Source: Nitrospina sp.
GTDB taxonomy: Bacteria > Nitrospinota > Nitrospinia > Nitrospinales > VA-1
Assembly (NCBI GenBank): GCA_018673915.1
Contig: JABHBK010000042.1
Location: 47,063-111,062, forward strand
Direction: 5' to 3'
DNA length: 64,000 nucleotides
Both the position numbers and the translations under genes were made by a program. Positions 1 to 7,969 of the stretch are shown here, one piece after another. Within the stretch, counting starts at the first letter, position 1. Every line of letters begins with the position of its first letter. The notes below the pieces were generated by a model. The model did not search any database and was not told the DNA's origin. It worked only from the letters and a program-made list of their open reading frames with translations.

Positions 1-1089
1 CGACGGCTTATCGATCAGCGCTATCGCGCAAATGCCCTCAACGCCCACCTCCGGGCGACTAGCATCTTCTCTCACCTGGATGATAAAGATCTCCAGGAAG
101 TGGCTGATGCAACTCTCTTTGAAACCTATGGCAAGTTTGATTGGCACCTGACTTATAACAAACTTCAGACGAAGGAAAAAACCCTTGGCATAAAAGATGA
201 GCCCATTATTGCCCAGCAGGGGGATTATTCCGACGGGATACTATTAGTGCGTACTGGATTTGCAAGAGTGTCGATAGATCGAGGCAACGGTCAACAGACT
301 CTGACCTATCTGGGGACCGGAGATTTTTATGGAGCGGATGAAATTTTCCGAGCTTGGCAGGGGGATTCCAATGTCAGTTTAAGGGTGACCATTACCGCAC
401 TCGGTTATGCAGAAATGCTTCGGGTTCCCAGTAAGATTGTTGAGAAGCATTTGTTTGCTTATTGGTCGTCAGGAAGGGAAGGATTCAGAAAAGGAGCTTT
501 ACAATCTTCCGTAGAATCAAGGCGGATGCAGGATTATATTGATCGAACACTGACTGATGGTGCCTTGCTGGAGTGGGCAGTTGAAGAGCGTTTTGTAAAT
601 GGAACCCAGGCGATGCTGATTAATATGGACCGTTGTGTGCGTTGCGATGACTGTGTTCGAGCCTGTTCTGCGGCGCATGATGGCAATCCTAGATTTATCA
701 GGCATGGCAAAACTTTTGAAAACTGGATGGTGGCCAACGCATGTATGCATTGTGCGGATCCTGTTTGCATGATCGGTTGTCCCACCGGGGCAATCCATCG
801 ATCCATGTCCGGAGGTATGGTCATTATCAATGATGATACTTGTATTGGTTGCGAAACTTGTGCCAACTCCTGTCCCTATTCCAATATCAGAATGGTTTCC
901 ATCCGGGATGATGTGGGAAATTTTATTACTGATCCGCAAAACCAGAAACCTATCTTAAAAGCAACGAAGTGTGATCTGTGTGCAGATCAGATTAGCGGGC
1001 CGGCTTGCGTGTTTGCCTGCCCACATGACGCAATGAGAAGGGTGGATTTTAGAGAGACAGAGTTAGATGAAAATACAACAGGGTTTTAG
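1..1089 (+). CDS. cNMP-binding domain / four-cluster ferredoxin protein (5' end outside window)
   Basis: The frame is open to the first base, so the N-terminus is missing; an internal GTG at 100 is not the true start. Numbering from the first visible codon, residues about 15-140 look like a cyclic-nucleotide-binding (CRP-type) beta-roll. They are followed by four 4Fe-4S motifs in the order found in HybA/DmsB-type electron-transfer subunits: Cys212/215/218/222, Cys248/251/256/260, Cys281/284/287/291 and Cys324/327/336/340. It probably passes electrons on the cytoplasmic side and may be tuned by a ligand in the cNMP fold. The 3' end overlaps the next gene, a membrane heme b protein, by 23 bases, so the two are translationally linked. 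What precedes the cNMP fold cannot be seen. Confidence 0.85.
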   Translation, partial: RRLIDQRYRANALNAHLRATSIFSHLDDKDLQEVADATLFETYGKFDWHLTYNKLQTKEKTLGIKDEPIIAQQGDYSDGILLVRTGFARVSIDRGNGQQTLTYLGTGDFYGADEIFRAWQGDSNVSLRVTITALGYAEMLRVPSKIVEKHLFAYWSSGREGFRKGALQSSVESRRMQDYIDRTLTDGALLEWAVEERFVNGTQAMLINMDRCVRCDDCVRACSAAHDGNPRFIRHGKTFENWMVANACMHCADPVCMIGCPTGAIHRSMSGGMVIINDDTCIGCETCANSCPYSNIRMVSIRDDVGNFITDPQNQKPILKATKCDLCADQISGPACVFACPHDAMRRVDFRETELDENTTGF

Positions 1090-1894
1090 CCTAGTCCAAG
1101 TTTGGCGCTATGTGGGTTTAGCGTCTCTTCTGCTTTTGGTGACTTGGCAATGGACCATCCAGATTGATAGTTCTCTTGGCATTTCAGCCCTTGCCAGTGG
1201 TTGGGTATTATTTGGAGTGCTAGCTTTTCTCGCTCTTTTCAGTATTCGCAAGCGCCTGCCGTTCATGCCTCTGGCTCCCTCTGCCATTTGGTTTATGCTT
1301 CATACTGTTGGCGGGTTTCTGGCGCTATTTCTGTTTTGGCTCCATACCGACGCAATGGGATCCAAGGGGTTTTATGGTCAAGTTTTGACGATTCTTTTTT
1401 ATATAACTTCGATTTCCGGGGTGATTGGTCTCTTTATGGAAAAAGTTATTCCGCGCCAGCTCACATGCAGTGGAGTAGAAATTATTTATGAGCGGATTCC
1501 TGGTGAGATTGCTGCAATAAGGGAAGAGGTTGAGTCCCTGATTTTGAAATGCACCGAAGAGGTTGGAACCAGTACCCTGGCTGAGCACTACCTTGAGACC
1601 TTGAACTGGTATTTTCAAAAGCCTAGATTTTTCCTGAATAATGTTTTTGGCGGTCACCTGAGTCAGCATTGGGTGCGTCAGCAATGCATGATTTTGGAAC
1701 GTTTCTTAAGTGAAAAGGAACGTGAGTTTTTGGACAAGGTGTATTCGCTTGCGGAAAAAAAAAGAAAGATAGATTTTCATTATGCACTTCAAACATTGCT
1801 TAAAACCTGGCTTCTAGTTCATATTCCTATGGCGGCGGCAGTGACGGCAATGGTGATCTGGCATTTAATCCTTATTATGGTGTTCTTTGTGTGA
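1067..1894 (+). CDS. Membrane protein with two HX13H pairs, probable bis-heme cytochrome b subunit
   Basis: This 275-residue protein has hydrophobic segments at about 12-30, 42-60, 74-92, 104-125 and 248-275. Two HX13H pairs, His79/His93 and His252/His266, sit in membrane segments. That is the spacing of bis-heme ligands in bc1-type cytochrome b. A charged loop of about 115 residues (130-245) separates the fourth and fifth segments. It starts inside the ferredoxin gene and its stop overlaps the start of the decaheme cytochrome gene, so the three are one transcription unit. The inferred role is a transmembrane electron path between the ferredoxin and the periplasmic cytochrome. I do not recognise a named family; a ferric-reductase-like or cytochrome b561-like fold is possible. 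Confidence 0.75.
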   Translation: MKIQQGFSLVQVWRYVGLASLLLLVTWQWTIQIDSSLGISALASGWVLFGVLAFLALFSIRKRLPFMPLAPSAIWFMLHTVGGFLALFLFWLHTDAMGSKGFYGQVLTILFYITSISGVIGLFMEKVIPRQLTCSGVEIIYERIPGEIAAIREEVESLILKCTEEVGTSTLAEHYLETLNWYFQKPRFFLNNVFGGHLSQHWVRQQCMILERFLSEKEREFLDKVYSLAEKKRKIDFHYALQTLLKTWLLVHIPMAAAVTAMVIWHLILIMVFFV

Positions 1895-3786
1895 TGGATG
1901 AAAATAAGTTTGGTCATGACCAGAGCCAATATGAAAGGCCCAATTTACCCTATCGTTGTGGGCGGGCTTCTTTGTGGCAAACTCCCTGTAATAATGGCCC
2001 AGAAACGAATGGGACCTGTGGAGGAATTCAGGAATGTACCCCATTCCTGAAAAATGATCGCTGGGAGTGCAGGAGGGATAAGAGATTTGGCGGCCCCTGT
2101 GAAGAAGGCCCTGGATCGCGCGGTGAGTGTTCCATTCAAAGACCCCCATGCGCCCCTCGAAGTACTTTGCGGACTATCCGGGGAAGGCTGGTGGTTCTTG
2201 CTGTTGGTGTAGTTCTGGCCTTGATCGGCTCTTCATTAGCGCTAGATCCGAGTGTTGGAAGCATGATTAGTATTTCCAACGCGGGGCCTTTGTCTAAATC
2301 CCATGCAAAATTTACTGAAAAGGTGGGTTGTTCATCGTGTCATGCGGCTCATGGCACAGGGCCGATAGGATGGATAAAAGCAGTGTTCAACGACTCTGAT
2401 CTGTCCTCTCAATGTGTGAACTGCCATAGTTTTGGAGGCCCCAGTTTTAAGGCGCATAATGCTAACATGTCTCCCGAGAGAAAGGTTGCTGATACACAAT
2501 GTGTCATGTGTCATTTGGAGCATAGCGGTTCAACTGTGAGCACGAAATCCCTAACACCAGAACAGTGTAATTCTTGCCATAAAAAGGATTTTGAAAGTTT
2601 TGAGCATGGGCATCCTGAGTTTTCTGGAAAGTATCCTTATTTCAACCGGAACTCCATCAAATTTGATCATAGTTCCCATTTGAATAAGCATTTTGAGAAC
2701 CCAAAATTTTCTGATAAATCTCCCAAATCTTGCATAGGTTGCCATACTATAACGTTGTCGGATCGAGAAGTCCGGCCTAATATTTATGAAGTAATTTGCG
2801 CCTCTTGCCATGACTCACAGATTAAGAAAAAAGAACTTATTCTCCTTAGGCTCCCGGAGCTGATGCAAAACCTGATTGACCAAAAGTCATTGGTGCAGGC
2901 GTGCAACTTTCCGAATGCACATGCCAAAATGGAAGAGGAATTTCTTAGCATCTCCACCGAACAACCGGCCTTAGTGAGTGCCTTTCTTTTGAATATTCCC
3001 GATGATGATCCAGAAGCCTATGAACAGCCCCTTCAGGATCTAATTCTTGCCATGGCTGAAGAAAGTAGTGTTCCTTTCACAGAGCTCATTGATAGCCAGA
3101 CTGAAACTTCAATGTCGAAAAGGCTGTTGGCGGGTTTAAATCCTGAGGTGCTTAAGCGGGCTGCTTGTTCATGGGGCCTGAATCAGGAATATGAGTCTCC
3201 TTCAGAAGCAAAGTTTGGAGGCTGGTACGCCGATATGTTGGAAGTTCGTTACAAGACGGCGGGACACGGCGACCCCGTAGCTAAAAGTTGGGTGGAGTTT
3301 GCTTTGGCAGTCTCAAAACAACAAGACGATGAGGACAAGGCCTCAAGAGCTGTTGCCATGCGGGATCAAATTCTTTCTGTTAAAGATGGAGTGGGGGGAT
3401 GCGTCAAATGCCATGCGATTACTGAGGTTAAAGAATCAAGTGGAGGTACCCGTCTGGTGGTGGATTGGGGTTATAAAAATGAAGATGGTCGTCCATATGT
3501 AACTTATAAGCATGATGATCATATAGAAATACTGGGGGCAAAAAATTCTTGTTCGACTTGCCATATCGTAAATAAGGAAGTGGATTATATGGCTTCTTAT
3601 AAGGAATTCGATGCAGGTAAATGGGTCAGTAATTTTGATCCTATCAGGAAGAAGACATGTATGCAGTGCCATTCAGAGACTCAAATTAATCTGGAATGCC
3701 AGAATTGCCATAAGTATCATTTTAAACCGAGTTTTAAAAAAGATATGCTAACCGTGAAGGCCGAACATCCTTCATCAACGCTTTAG
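1891..3786 (+). CDS. Decaheme c-type cytochrome with duplicated cysteine-rich N-terminal domain
   Basis: The start is GTG 1891 or ATG 1894; the latter overlaps the previous stop as TGATG. The 631-residue product has three parts. Residues 1-98 hold eight cysteines in two copies of one pattern: Cys23/33/43/49 and Cys60/70/80/87. A basic stretch and a single hydrophobic segment (about 100-118) then act as a signal anchor, placing the cysteine domain in the cytoplasm. The rest is periplasmic and carries ten CXXCH heme c sites (CSSCH, CVNCH, CVMCH, CNSCH, CIGCH, CASCH, CVKCH, CSTCH, CMQCH, CQNCH), with a heme-free helical stretch between the sixth and seventh. It is the likely periplasmic electron carrier of the redox module. 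The cysteine domain could bind Zn or Fe-S; its role is unknown. Confidence 0.9.
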   Translation: MMDENKFGHDQSQYERPNLPYRCGRASLWQTPCNNGPETNGTCGGIQECTPFLKNDRWECRRDKRFGGPCEEGPGSRGECSIQRPPCAPRSTLRTIRGRLVVLAVGVVLALIGSSLALDPSVGSMISISNAGPLSKSHAKFTEKVGCSSCHAAHGTGPIGWIKAVFNDSDLSSQCVNCHSFGGPSFKAHNANMSPERKVADTQCVMCHLEHSGSTVSTKSLTPEQCNSCHKKDFESFEHGHPEFSGKYPYFNRNSIKFDHSSHLNKHFENPKFSDKSPKSCIGCHTITLSDREVRPNIYEVICASCHDSQIKKKELILLRLPELMQNLIDQKSLVQACNFPNAHAKMEEEFLSISTEQPALVSAFLLNIPDDDPEAYEQPLQDLILAMAEESSVPFTELIDSQTETSMSKRLLAGLNPEVLKRAACSWGLNQEYESPSEAKFGGWYADMLEVRYKTAGHGDPVAKSWVEFALAVSKQQDDEDKASRAVAMRDQILSVKDGVGGCVKCHAITEVKESSGGTRLVVDWGYKNEDGRPYVTYKHDDHIEILGAKNSCSTCHIVNKEVDYMASYKEFDAGKWVSNFDPIRKKTCMQCHSETQINLECQNCHKYHFKPSFKKDMLTVKAEHPSSTL

Positions 3787-3825
3787 AAAGCCAATGACGG
3801 AAGGCTATATCTTTAAGGAGGGGTT

Positions 3826-5091
3826 TTGCTGAACATTATTTTCAGTTTTGTCGCGTTGGTATTTTTATTGGGTCTGGTGGCTTATGTATTGGTGCTTATG
3901 GCTAATAACTCGCGGATTCTTTCTATTAGTCAGGAGAAAGCTAAGCTCGAAGCGGAGTTGTTTCAAGTAAAGATAAAAAGCATAATGGATAGGCGGGAAC
4001 TAGAAGCTAAACAGGTGAAACTGGCCTGGAATGGTTTTCGAAAATTTCAGGTTGTTTCCAAAGTCCAGGAAACGAAAGATATCACGTCGTTTTATCTTGC
4101 CCCGCATGATGGTAAGGAGTTGCCAGGATTTTTACCGGGTCAATTCTTGACTTTTCAGATTACTTTACCCGGTCAGTCTCAGCCGGTCATTCGTTGTTAT
4201 TCCCTGTCAGACAGCCCCTATCATCCAGATCGCTACCGGGTGTCGATCAAGAGGGTGCCAGCACCGAGAGACAATCCTTCTGCACCCCCAGGGCTGATAT
4301 CTAACTACTTTCATGATTCTTTGCACGAAAACGATATTGTGGATGTTAAAGCCCCTAGTGGACACTTTTATTTGCCAATGACTAAGAAAACCCCAGTGGT
4401 TCTTCTAGCAGGAGGAGTGGGTATAACTCCCGTACTTAGCATGTTAAATGCTATCACGGAAATGGGGTCGCAACGTGAGGTCTGGTTTTTCCTGGGTGTT
4501 AGAAATAAGACAGAGCATGTGATGAAGGAGCACCTGGAAATGGTGGCAAGAGAAAATGAAAATGTTCACCTGAAGGTTTTTTATAGCGCCCCCTCAGAAA
4601 CGGATGTGTTGAATGGCGATTACCATGTCAAAGGCCGTGTCAATGTTGAAAACTTTAAACCCATCCTTCCTTCCAGTAATTTTGATTTTTATATCTGCGC
4701 TCCCCCTCCTATGGTTAAAGATTTAAGGACGGATTTGGCTGGCTGGGGGGTTCCTAAAAAGAATATTCATTTTGAGGCTTTTGGTCCGGCTACTGTTAAA
4801 AAATGTAAGGCCGATACGGGCACGGAAAGTAATGTTAAGCTTAGTATACAGTTTGAGAAATCGGGAAAAACTCTAGAGTGGGATACTAAATCCGCATCCT
4901 TGCTGGATTTTGCGGAGTCAAATGGAATCCCTATCGATTCAGGTTGTCGTGCCGGCAATTGCGGTACCTGCCTCACCGCAATTAAGAGCGGCAAGGTAGA
5001 TTTAGTGGGGGAGCCTGGTTCAGAACCAGAAGCGGGATCTTGTCTGGCTTGCATCAGTATCCCTAAAGAAAATATCACTCTGGATGCTTGA
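3826..5091 (+). CDS. Membrane-anchored FAD/NAD(P)H oxidoreductase with C-terminal 2Fe-2S domain
   Basis: An N-terminal membrane helix (about 3-25) and a short coiled stretch lead into a ferredoxin-reductase FAD domain with the RCYSLSDS flavin motif (about 125). An NAD(P)-binding domain with AGGVGITPVLSM (about 196) and a plant-type 2Fe-2S domain with CRAGNCGTC and a distal Cys (from about 372) follow. The order FAD-NAD-2Fe-2S matches phthalate dioxygenase reductase-type proteins. NqrF, also membrane-anchored, has the 2Fe-2S domain first. The start is TTG 3826, or CTG 3829, behind AAGGAGG at 3815; no ATG fits. It follows the decaheme gene by 39 bases and probably feeds NAD(P)H electrons into the upstream ferredoxin/heme b/cytochrome c module, or accepts them in reverse electron flow. 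Direction cannot be read from sequence. Confidence 0.85.
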   Translation: MLNIIFSFVALVFLLGLVAYVLVLMANNSRILSISQEKAKLEAELFQVKIKSIMDRRELEAKQVKLAWNGFRKFQVVSKVQETKDITSFYLAPHDGKELPGFLPGQFLTFQITLPGQSQPVIRCYSLSDSPYHPDRYRVSIKRVPAPRDNPSAPPGLISNYFHDSLHENDIVDVKAPSGHFYLPMTKKTPVVLLAGGVGITPVLSMLNAITEMGSQREVWFFLGVRNKTEHVMKEHLEMVARENENVHLKVFYSAPSETDVLNGDYHVKGRVNVENFKPILPSSNFDFYICAPPPMVKDLRTDLAGWGVPKKNIHFEAFGPATVKKCKADTGTESNVKLSIQFEKSGKTLEWDTKSASLLDFAESNGIPIDSGCRAGNCGTCLTAIKSGKVDLVGEPGSEPEAGSCLACISIPKENITLDA

Positions 5092-5131
5092 TTTTAATAG
5101 AACGATTTGCGTGTGGTGAAATGTTTTCTGT

Positions 5132-5410
5132 TTAAACTCCGCGCTTTCTTCTGAAGGAGCCCTTTATCATACGATAAGCCCAGCGCCCTCCCTTTGGAGC
5201 CATGGCTAGTCCAATCCGGTTGCCACAGTCCACGCAGGCCAATGTTGGAAGATCTGACTTGGTGGAAACGGATTTTAACCGCGAAAGAGAATCGGGTTCG
5301 GTAACTTTATCTAGGTAAAGCCTTATCAACTGACCGGCTCCTTTTTTCTGATACCGAATCATGAAGGCTCCGCACTTACCGCATAGAATATCTATAGTTT
5401 GGCTTGCCAT
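5132..5410 (-). CDS. Small zinc-ribbon protein
   Basis: A 92-residue protein with two CXXC pairs (CGKC near residue 10 and CVDC near 58), a four-cysteine zinc-ribbon arrangement, and a very basic C-terminus (RMIKGSFRRKRGV). It converges on the redox module, with 40 bases between the stops. The function is unknown. A nucleic-acid or ribosome-associated role would suit the basic tail, but that is a guess. Confidence 0.7.
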   Translation of the reverse strand: MASQTIDILCGKCGAFMIRYQKKGAGQLIRLYLDKVTEPDSLSRLKSVSTKSDLPTLACVDCGNRIGLAMAPKGGRWAYRMIKGSFRRKRGV

Positions 5411-5502
5411 GAATCCTTCCGATCAAATTTCTTAACATACACGAAATAGGTTGGGAAAATAGGGAGGTTATTAAAGCGCTTATTCTTGAGTCAAAGGGTG
5501 CC

Positions 5503-5742
5503 ATGAAAGAGATTTACGAGAAGGGCTTGGTGGAATATAAAAAAGCGGTGAAAAAGAATCCGCAGGATGCCAACGCCTATTTTAATATGAGTAAGGCCTA
5601 TGACGGTCTGAATAACGGCCACAAGGCGATTCTGTCGGCGCGCAAAGCTCAACAAATTTGGGAATTGAAAAAGGACTCTGAAAATAGTGCCAAGGCCCGA
5701 AAGCGTTTACGCGAGCTTAATAAAAATTACCCCCATGCTTAG
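5503..5742 (+). CDS. Single TPR-like small protein
   Basis: A 79-residue helical protein. Residues about 5-52 fit one tetratricopeptide unit plus part of another (KNPQDANAYFNMSKAYDGL, then an alanine-rich helix). There is no signal peptide, so it is probably a cytoplasmic adaptor. It lies between the zinc-ribbon gene and arsM (which converges, 6 bases apart). Partner unknown. Confidence 0.65.
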   Translation: MKEIYEKGLVEYKKAVKKNPQDANAYFNMSKAYDGLNNGHKAILSARKAQQIWELKKDSENSAKARKRLRELNKNYPHA

Positions 5743-5748
5743 TTGGGG

Positions 5749-6804
5749 CTAGCAACAGGCACCGTTGCCATTTGCTGGGATGCCTTCCTGCGCTTGGGGA
5801 GTACTACAGTCAAAAGGTCCGTAGTGTGTTGAGAAATCTCCAGTGACATTAAAATGTTCGCTAAACCGCGTTTCGCTCAGCATCTTGCTGGTATTGCCAC
5901 AAACCGGTATAGGAATTCCGGCTGGAAAATAATGATGGTCATCGAGAGTGAGCCCATGTGGAAACTCTGGAATACTGCCTTTGTAATAGGCAACATGACC
6001 GAAGTTTTCGCAGATGTCTTCAAAGTCACATTTGAAGCTACGCACCGTCATGGAATAAAAATCGATCATACCTGCCTTACGTTGAATGTCTTCGCTGTCG
6101 AGAGTGATTGGGTTTTTGGAAACGACTCGATAGTCGAGACATCCCACTTTCTTCAGTATTCGACGGAAGTCTTCAATGTACAGGGCACCCCCCAGGCATT
6201 CGCCAAGTAAAACCGGATCAGTGGTCAAAGGCTCCGGTACCCGACGCCCTGAAAAAACATCTGAGAGATACAATTCACCACCAGGTTTAAGAACCCGGAA
6301 GATTTCACGAAACACACTTTCTTTGTCAGGAGACAGGTTGATCACGCAGTTAGAAATAACAATATCTACGGAATTATCTTCAAGGTTTGCGGATGTAAGA
6401 TCTTCAATCCAGCCTTTGCGAAAATCAACGTTGGGTTTTTCCAGGTTGAATTTTTGGGTGTGGAAATCAACATGTTTTCGTGCGACGGCTAGTTGCTCAT
6501 CGGTCATGTCGATGCCAATGACCATTCCACTAGGGCCTACAACCTGTGCTAGAAGGTAGCAATCGCGTCCAGAACCACAGCCGAGGTCCACCACGGTTTT
6601 CCCATTAAGGCTTGCAGGAAATGTGGAAGCGCAACCATAAAACCTGGATTGTACTTCTTCATGTATGTTCTTCAAGTAGGGGCGCAAGTAACCGGGCATG
6701 GAATCTGCTGCGCAACAAGCACTGGTTTGAAGGTCATTCTTGGTCTTAAGAATTTTCCCGTAATAGTTCTGAACATCCTGAAGAATTTTGGAGCGGGTAT
6801 TCAC
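5749..6804 (-). CDS. arsM: Arsenite S-adenosylmethionine methyltransferase
   Basis: Class I methyltransferase with SAM motif VVDLGCGSGRD. It has the three cysteines that define ArsM: with GTG 6804 as codon 1 these are Cys58 (FYGCA), Cys153 (SNCVINL) and Cys203 (GECLGG). An extra CC pair lies at 30-31 and a terminal ACC ends the protein. It methylates As(III) using SAM, giving volatile or excretable methylarsenicals. The frame could open at TTG 6882, but AGGAGA lies six bases upstream of GTG 6804. The resulting 351-residue protein also starts where family members usually do, just before the DVQNYYGK segment, so GTG is preferred. No arsR or ars efflux gene is adjacent. Confidence 0.9.
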   Translation of the reverse strand: MNTRSKILQDVQNYYGKILKTKNDLQTSACCAADSMPGYLRPYLKNIHEEVQSRFYGCASTFPASLNGKTVVDLGCGSGRDCYLLAQVVGPSGMVIGIDMTDEQLAVARKHVDFHTQKFNLEKPNVDFRKGWIEDLTSANLEDNSVDIVISNCVINLSPDKESVFREIFRVLKPGGELYLSDVFSGRRVPEPLTTDPVLLGECLGGALYIEDFRRILKKVGCLDYRVVSKNPITLDSEDIQRKAGMIDFYSMTVRSFKCDFEDICENFGHVAYYKGSIPEFPHGLTLDDHHYFPAGIPIPVCGNTSKMLSETRFSEHFNVTGDFSTHYGPFDCSTPQAQEGIPANGNGACC

Positions 6805-6810
6805 TATCAA

Positions 6811-6816
6811 TCTCCT
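6811..6816 (-). promoter_or_regulatory. Shine-Dalgarno that fixes the arsM start
   Basis: AGGAGA on the minus strand, six bases before GTG 6804. The longer TTG 6882 start has no such site, so this decides the arsM N-terminus. Confidence 0.7.
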
Positions 6817-6945
6817 GAAAATTTCTGAGGGCAGAGAGCCATCCTTGCTGAGATTTTGGAGGCCTTGCCAATTTGAACCCAACTTATGTGAACTATTCTA
6901 TATAAAACCCTGTATATATTGAAATTTATGTCGATACCTATGAAA

Positions 6946-6974
6946 AAACCTTACAAAAAGGTTTGGTTTTTTTT
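6946..6974 (+). terminator. Hairpin plus T-run between arsM and the ydcF-like gene
   Basis: AAACCTT (6946-6952), loop ACAAA, AAGGTTT (6958-6964), then GG and eight T. This has the form of an intrinsic terminator on the + strand, and a weaker T-run follows on the minus strand. No + gene ends nearby, so it may be an attenuator in the leader of the downstream + gene or an insulator between the divergent genes. Confidence 0.5.
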
Positions 6975-7052
6975 ACAAGAGTGGTAGTGTAACTTATTGA
7001 TATCATGTGGTTTATTTTATAGGTCGCTGTTTGCCACCATTACTACATATTT

Positions 7053-7062
7053 GGAGGTGATC
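7053..7062 (+). promoter_or_regulatory. Extended Shine-Dalgarno of the ydcF-like gene
   Basis: GGAGGTGATC would pair over ten bases with the usual 16S rRNA 3' tail. It ends ten bases before ATG 7073, so the start is well supported despite the long gap from the GGAGG core. Confidence 0.6.
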
Positions 7063-7072
7063 CCCCCCGATA

Positions 7073-7876
7073 ATGGATACTATTACCTGGATTATTTCAA
7101 AAGTTATTTGGACGCTAATAAACCTTGATAGCGTGTTGTTGATTTTATTGATATTGGGCACGATCTTTTTGTTTTCAGGTCGTGAAAACCTTGGCCGCAG
7201 ATTGGTTGCCATTGCATCTTTTTCTCTCTTGATTTTTACAACAATTCCTTTCGCTGACATGGTAGTCCTACCATTAGAAAACCGTTTTCCCATTCCCGAA
7301 CCCCTTCCAAAATCCATTGATGGAATCATAGTTCTAGGAGGGGCCGAGAATGCAAAAATTTCTCAAGCGCGTGGGCAGGTTGTAATACATGGTTCGGCAG
7401 AACGTTTAACCCAATTTGTTGGCTTATCGCGTCGGTATCCCAAGGCAAAACTTGTTTTTACGGGAGGGGCTGGAGCATTGAATAAGCAACAGTTTGTATT
7501 AGCTGATACCGCTAGAATTTTATTTGAACAATTGGGGCTTTCTGAAGACCGTGTTCAATTTGAAAGCAAATCTCGCAATACTATTGAAAATGCTCGCCTC
7601 TCATTTGATATCGCGAAACCGCAAAAGGGTGAAAGCTGGGTCTTGGTAACCTCTGCTAGCCATATGCCCCGAGCTGTGGGAGTGTTTAGAAAAATTGGAT
7701 GGCCAGTGATTCCTTACCCGGTGGATTTTAACACTACAGGCAAAATAGAGTTTCGAATATCACTTGATGGATTAAGAAACATTTCTTCACTTTCATGGGC
7801 GTTACATGAATGGGCCGGAATAGTAGCGTACAGGTTGATGGGACGTACCTCTGAATTATTCCCGGGACCAGAATGA
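7073..7876 (+). CDS. YdcF/ElyC/SanA family (DUF218) membrane protein
   Basis: A 267-residue protein with two N-terminal membrane helices (about 18-36 and 42-62) and a DUF218 domain. The domain begins at IDGIIVLGG (about 82) and includes LVFTGG (about 125), the SRNT.ENA segment and LVTSASHMPRA (about 200). That is the typical ElyC/YdcF layout. ElyC acts in envelope integrity and undecaprenyl-phosphate metabolism in E. coli; the exact reaction of the domain is not settled. It stands alone on + between arsM and a minus-strand response regulator. Confidence 0.85.
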   Translation: MDTITWIISKVIWTLINLDSVLLILLILGTIFLFSGRENLGRRLVAIASFSLLIFTTIPFADMVVLPLENRFPIPEPLPKSIDGIIVLGGAENAKISQARGQVVIHGSAERLTQFVGLSRRYPKAKLVFTGGAGALNKQQFVLADTARILFEQLGLSEDRVQFESKSRNTIENARLSFDIAKPQKGESWVLVTSASHMPRAVGVFRKIGWPVIPYPVDFNTTGKIEFRISLDGLRNISSLSWALHEWAGIVAYRLMGRTSELFPGPE

Positions 7877-7969
7877 AACGGGGCGTTTATTATATTTTGG
7901 TTGGGGTATTTTTGTTTGAGAGTTTATAGGTGAAGCAAAGCTAGAGTTCTATTTGATAACTTATAAGCA

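Noticed and set aside
2899..2922. Eleventh heme site near VQACNFPNAH
   Set aside because: The spacing is C-x5-H, not CXXCH or a known expanded heme c motif.
6896..6919. ArsR-type operator (TATATA-N8-TATATA) upstream of arsM
   Set aside because: The A/T-rich region produces such patterns easily and no arsR gene is present.
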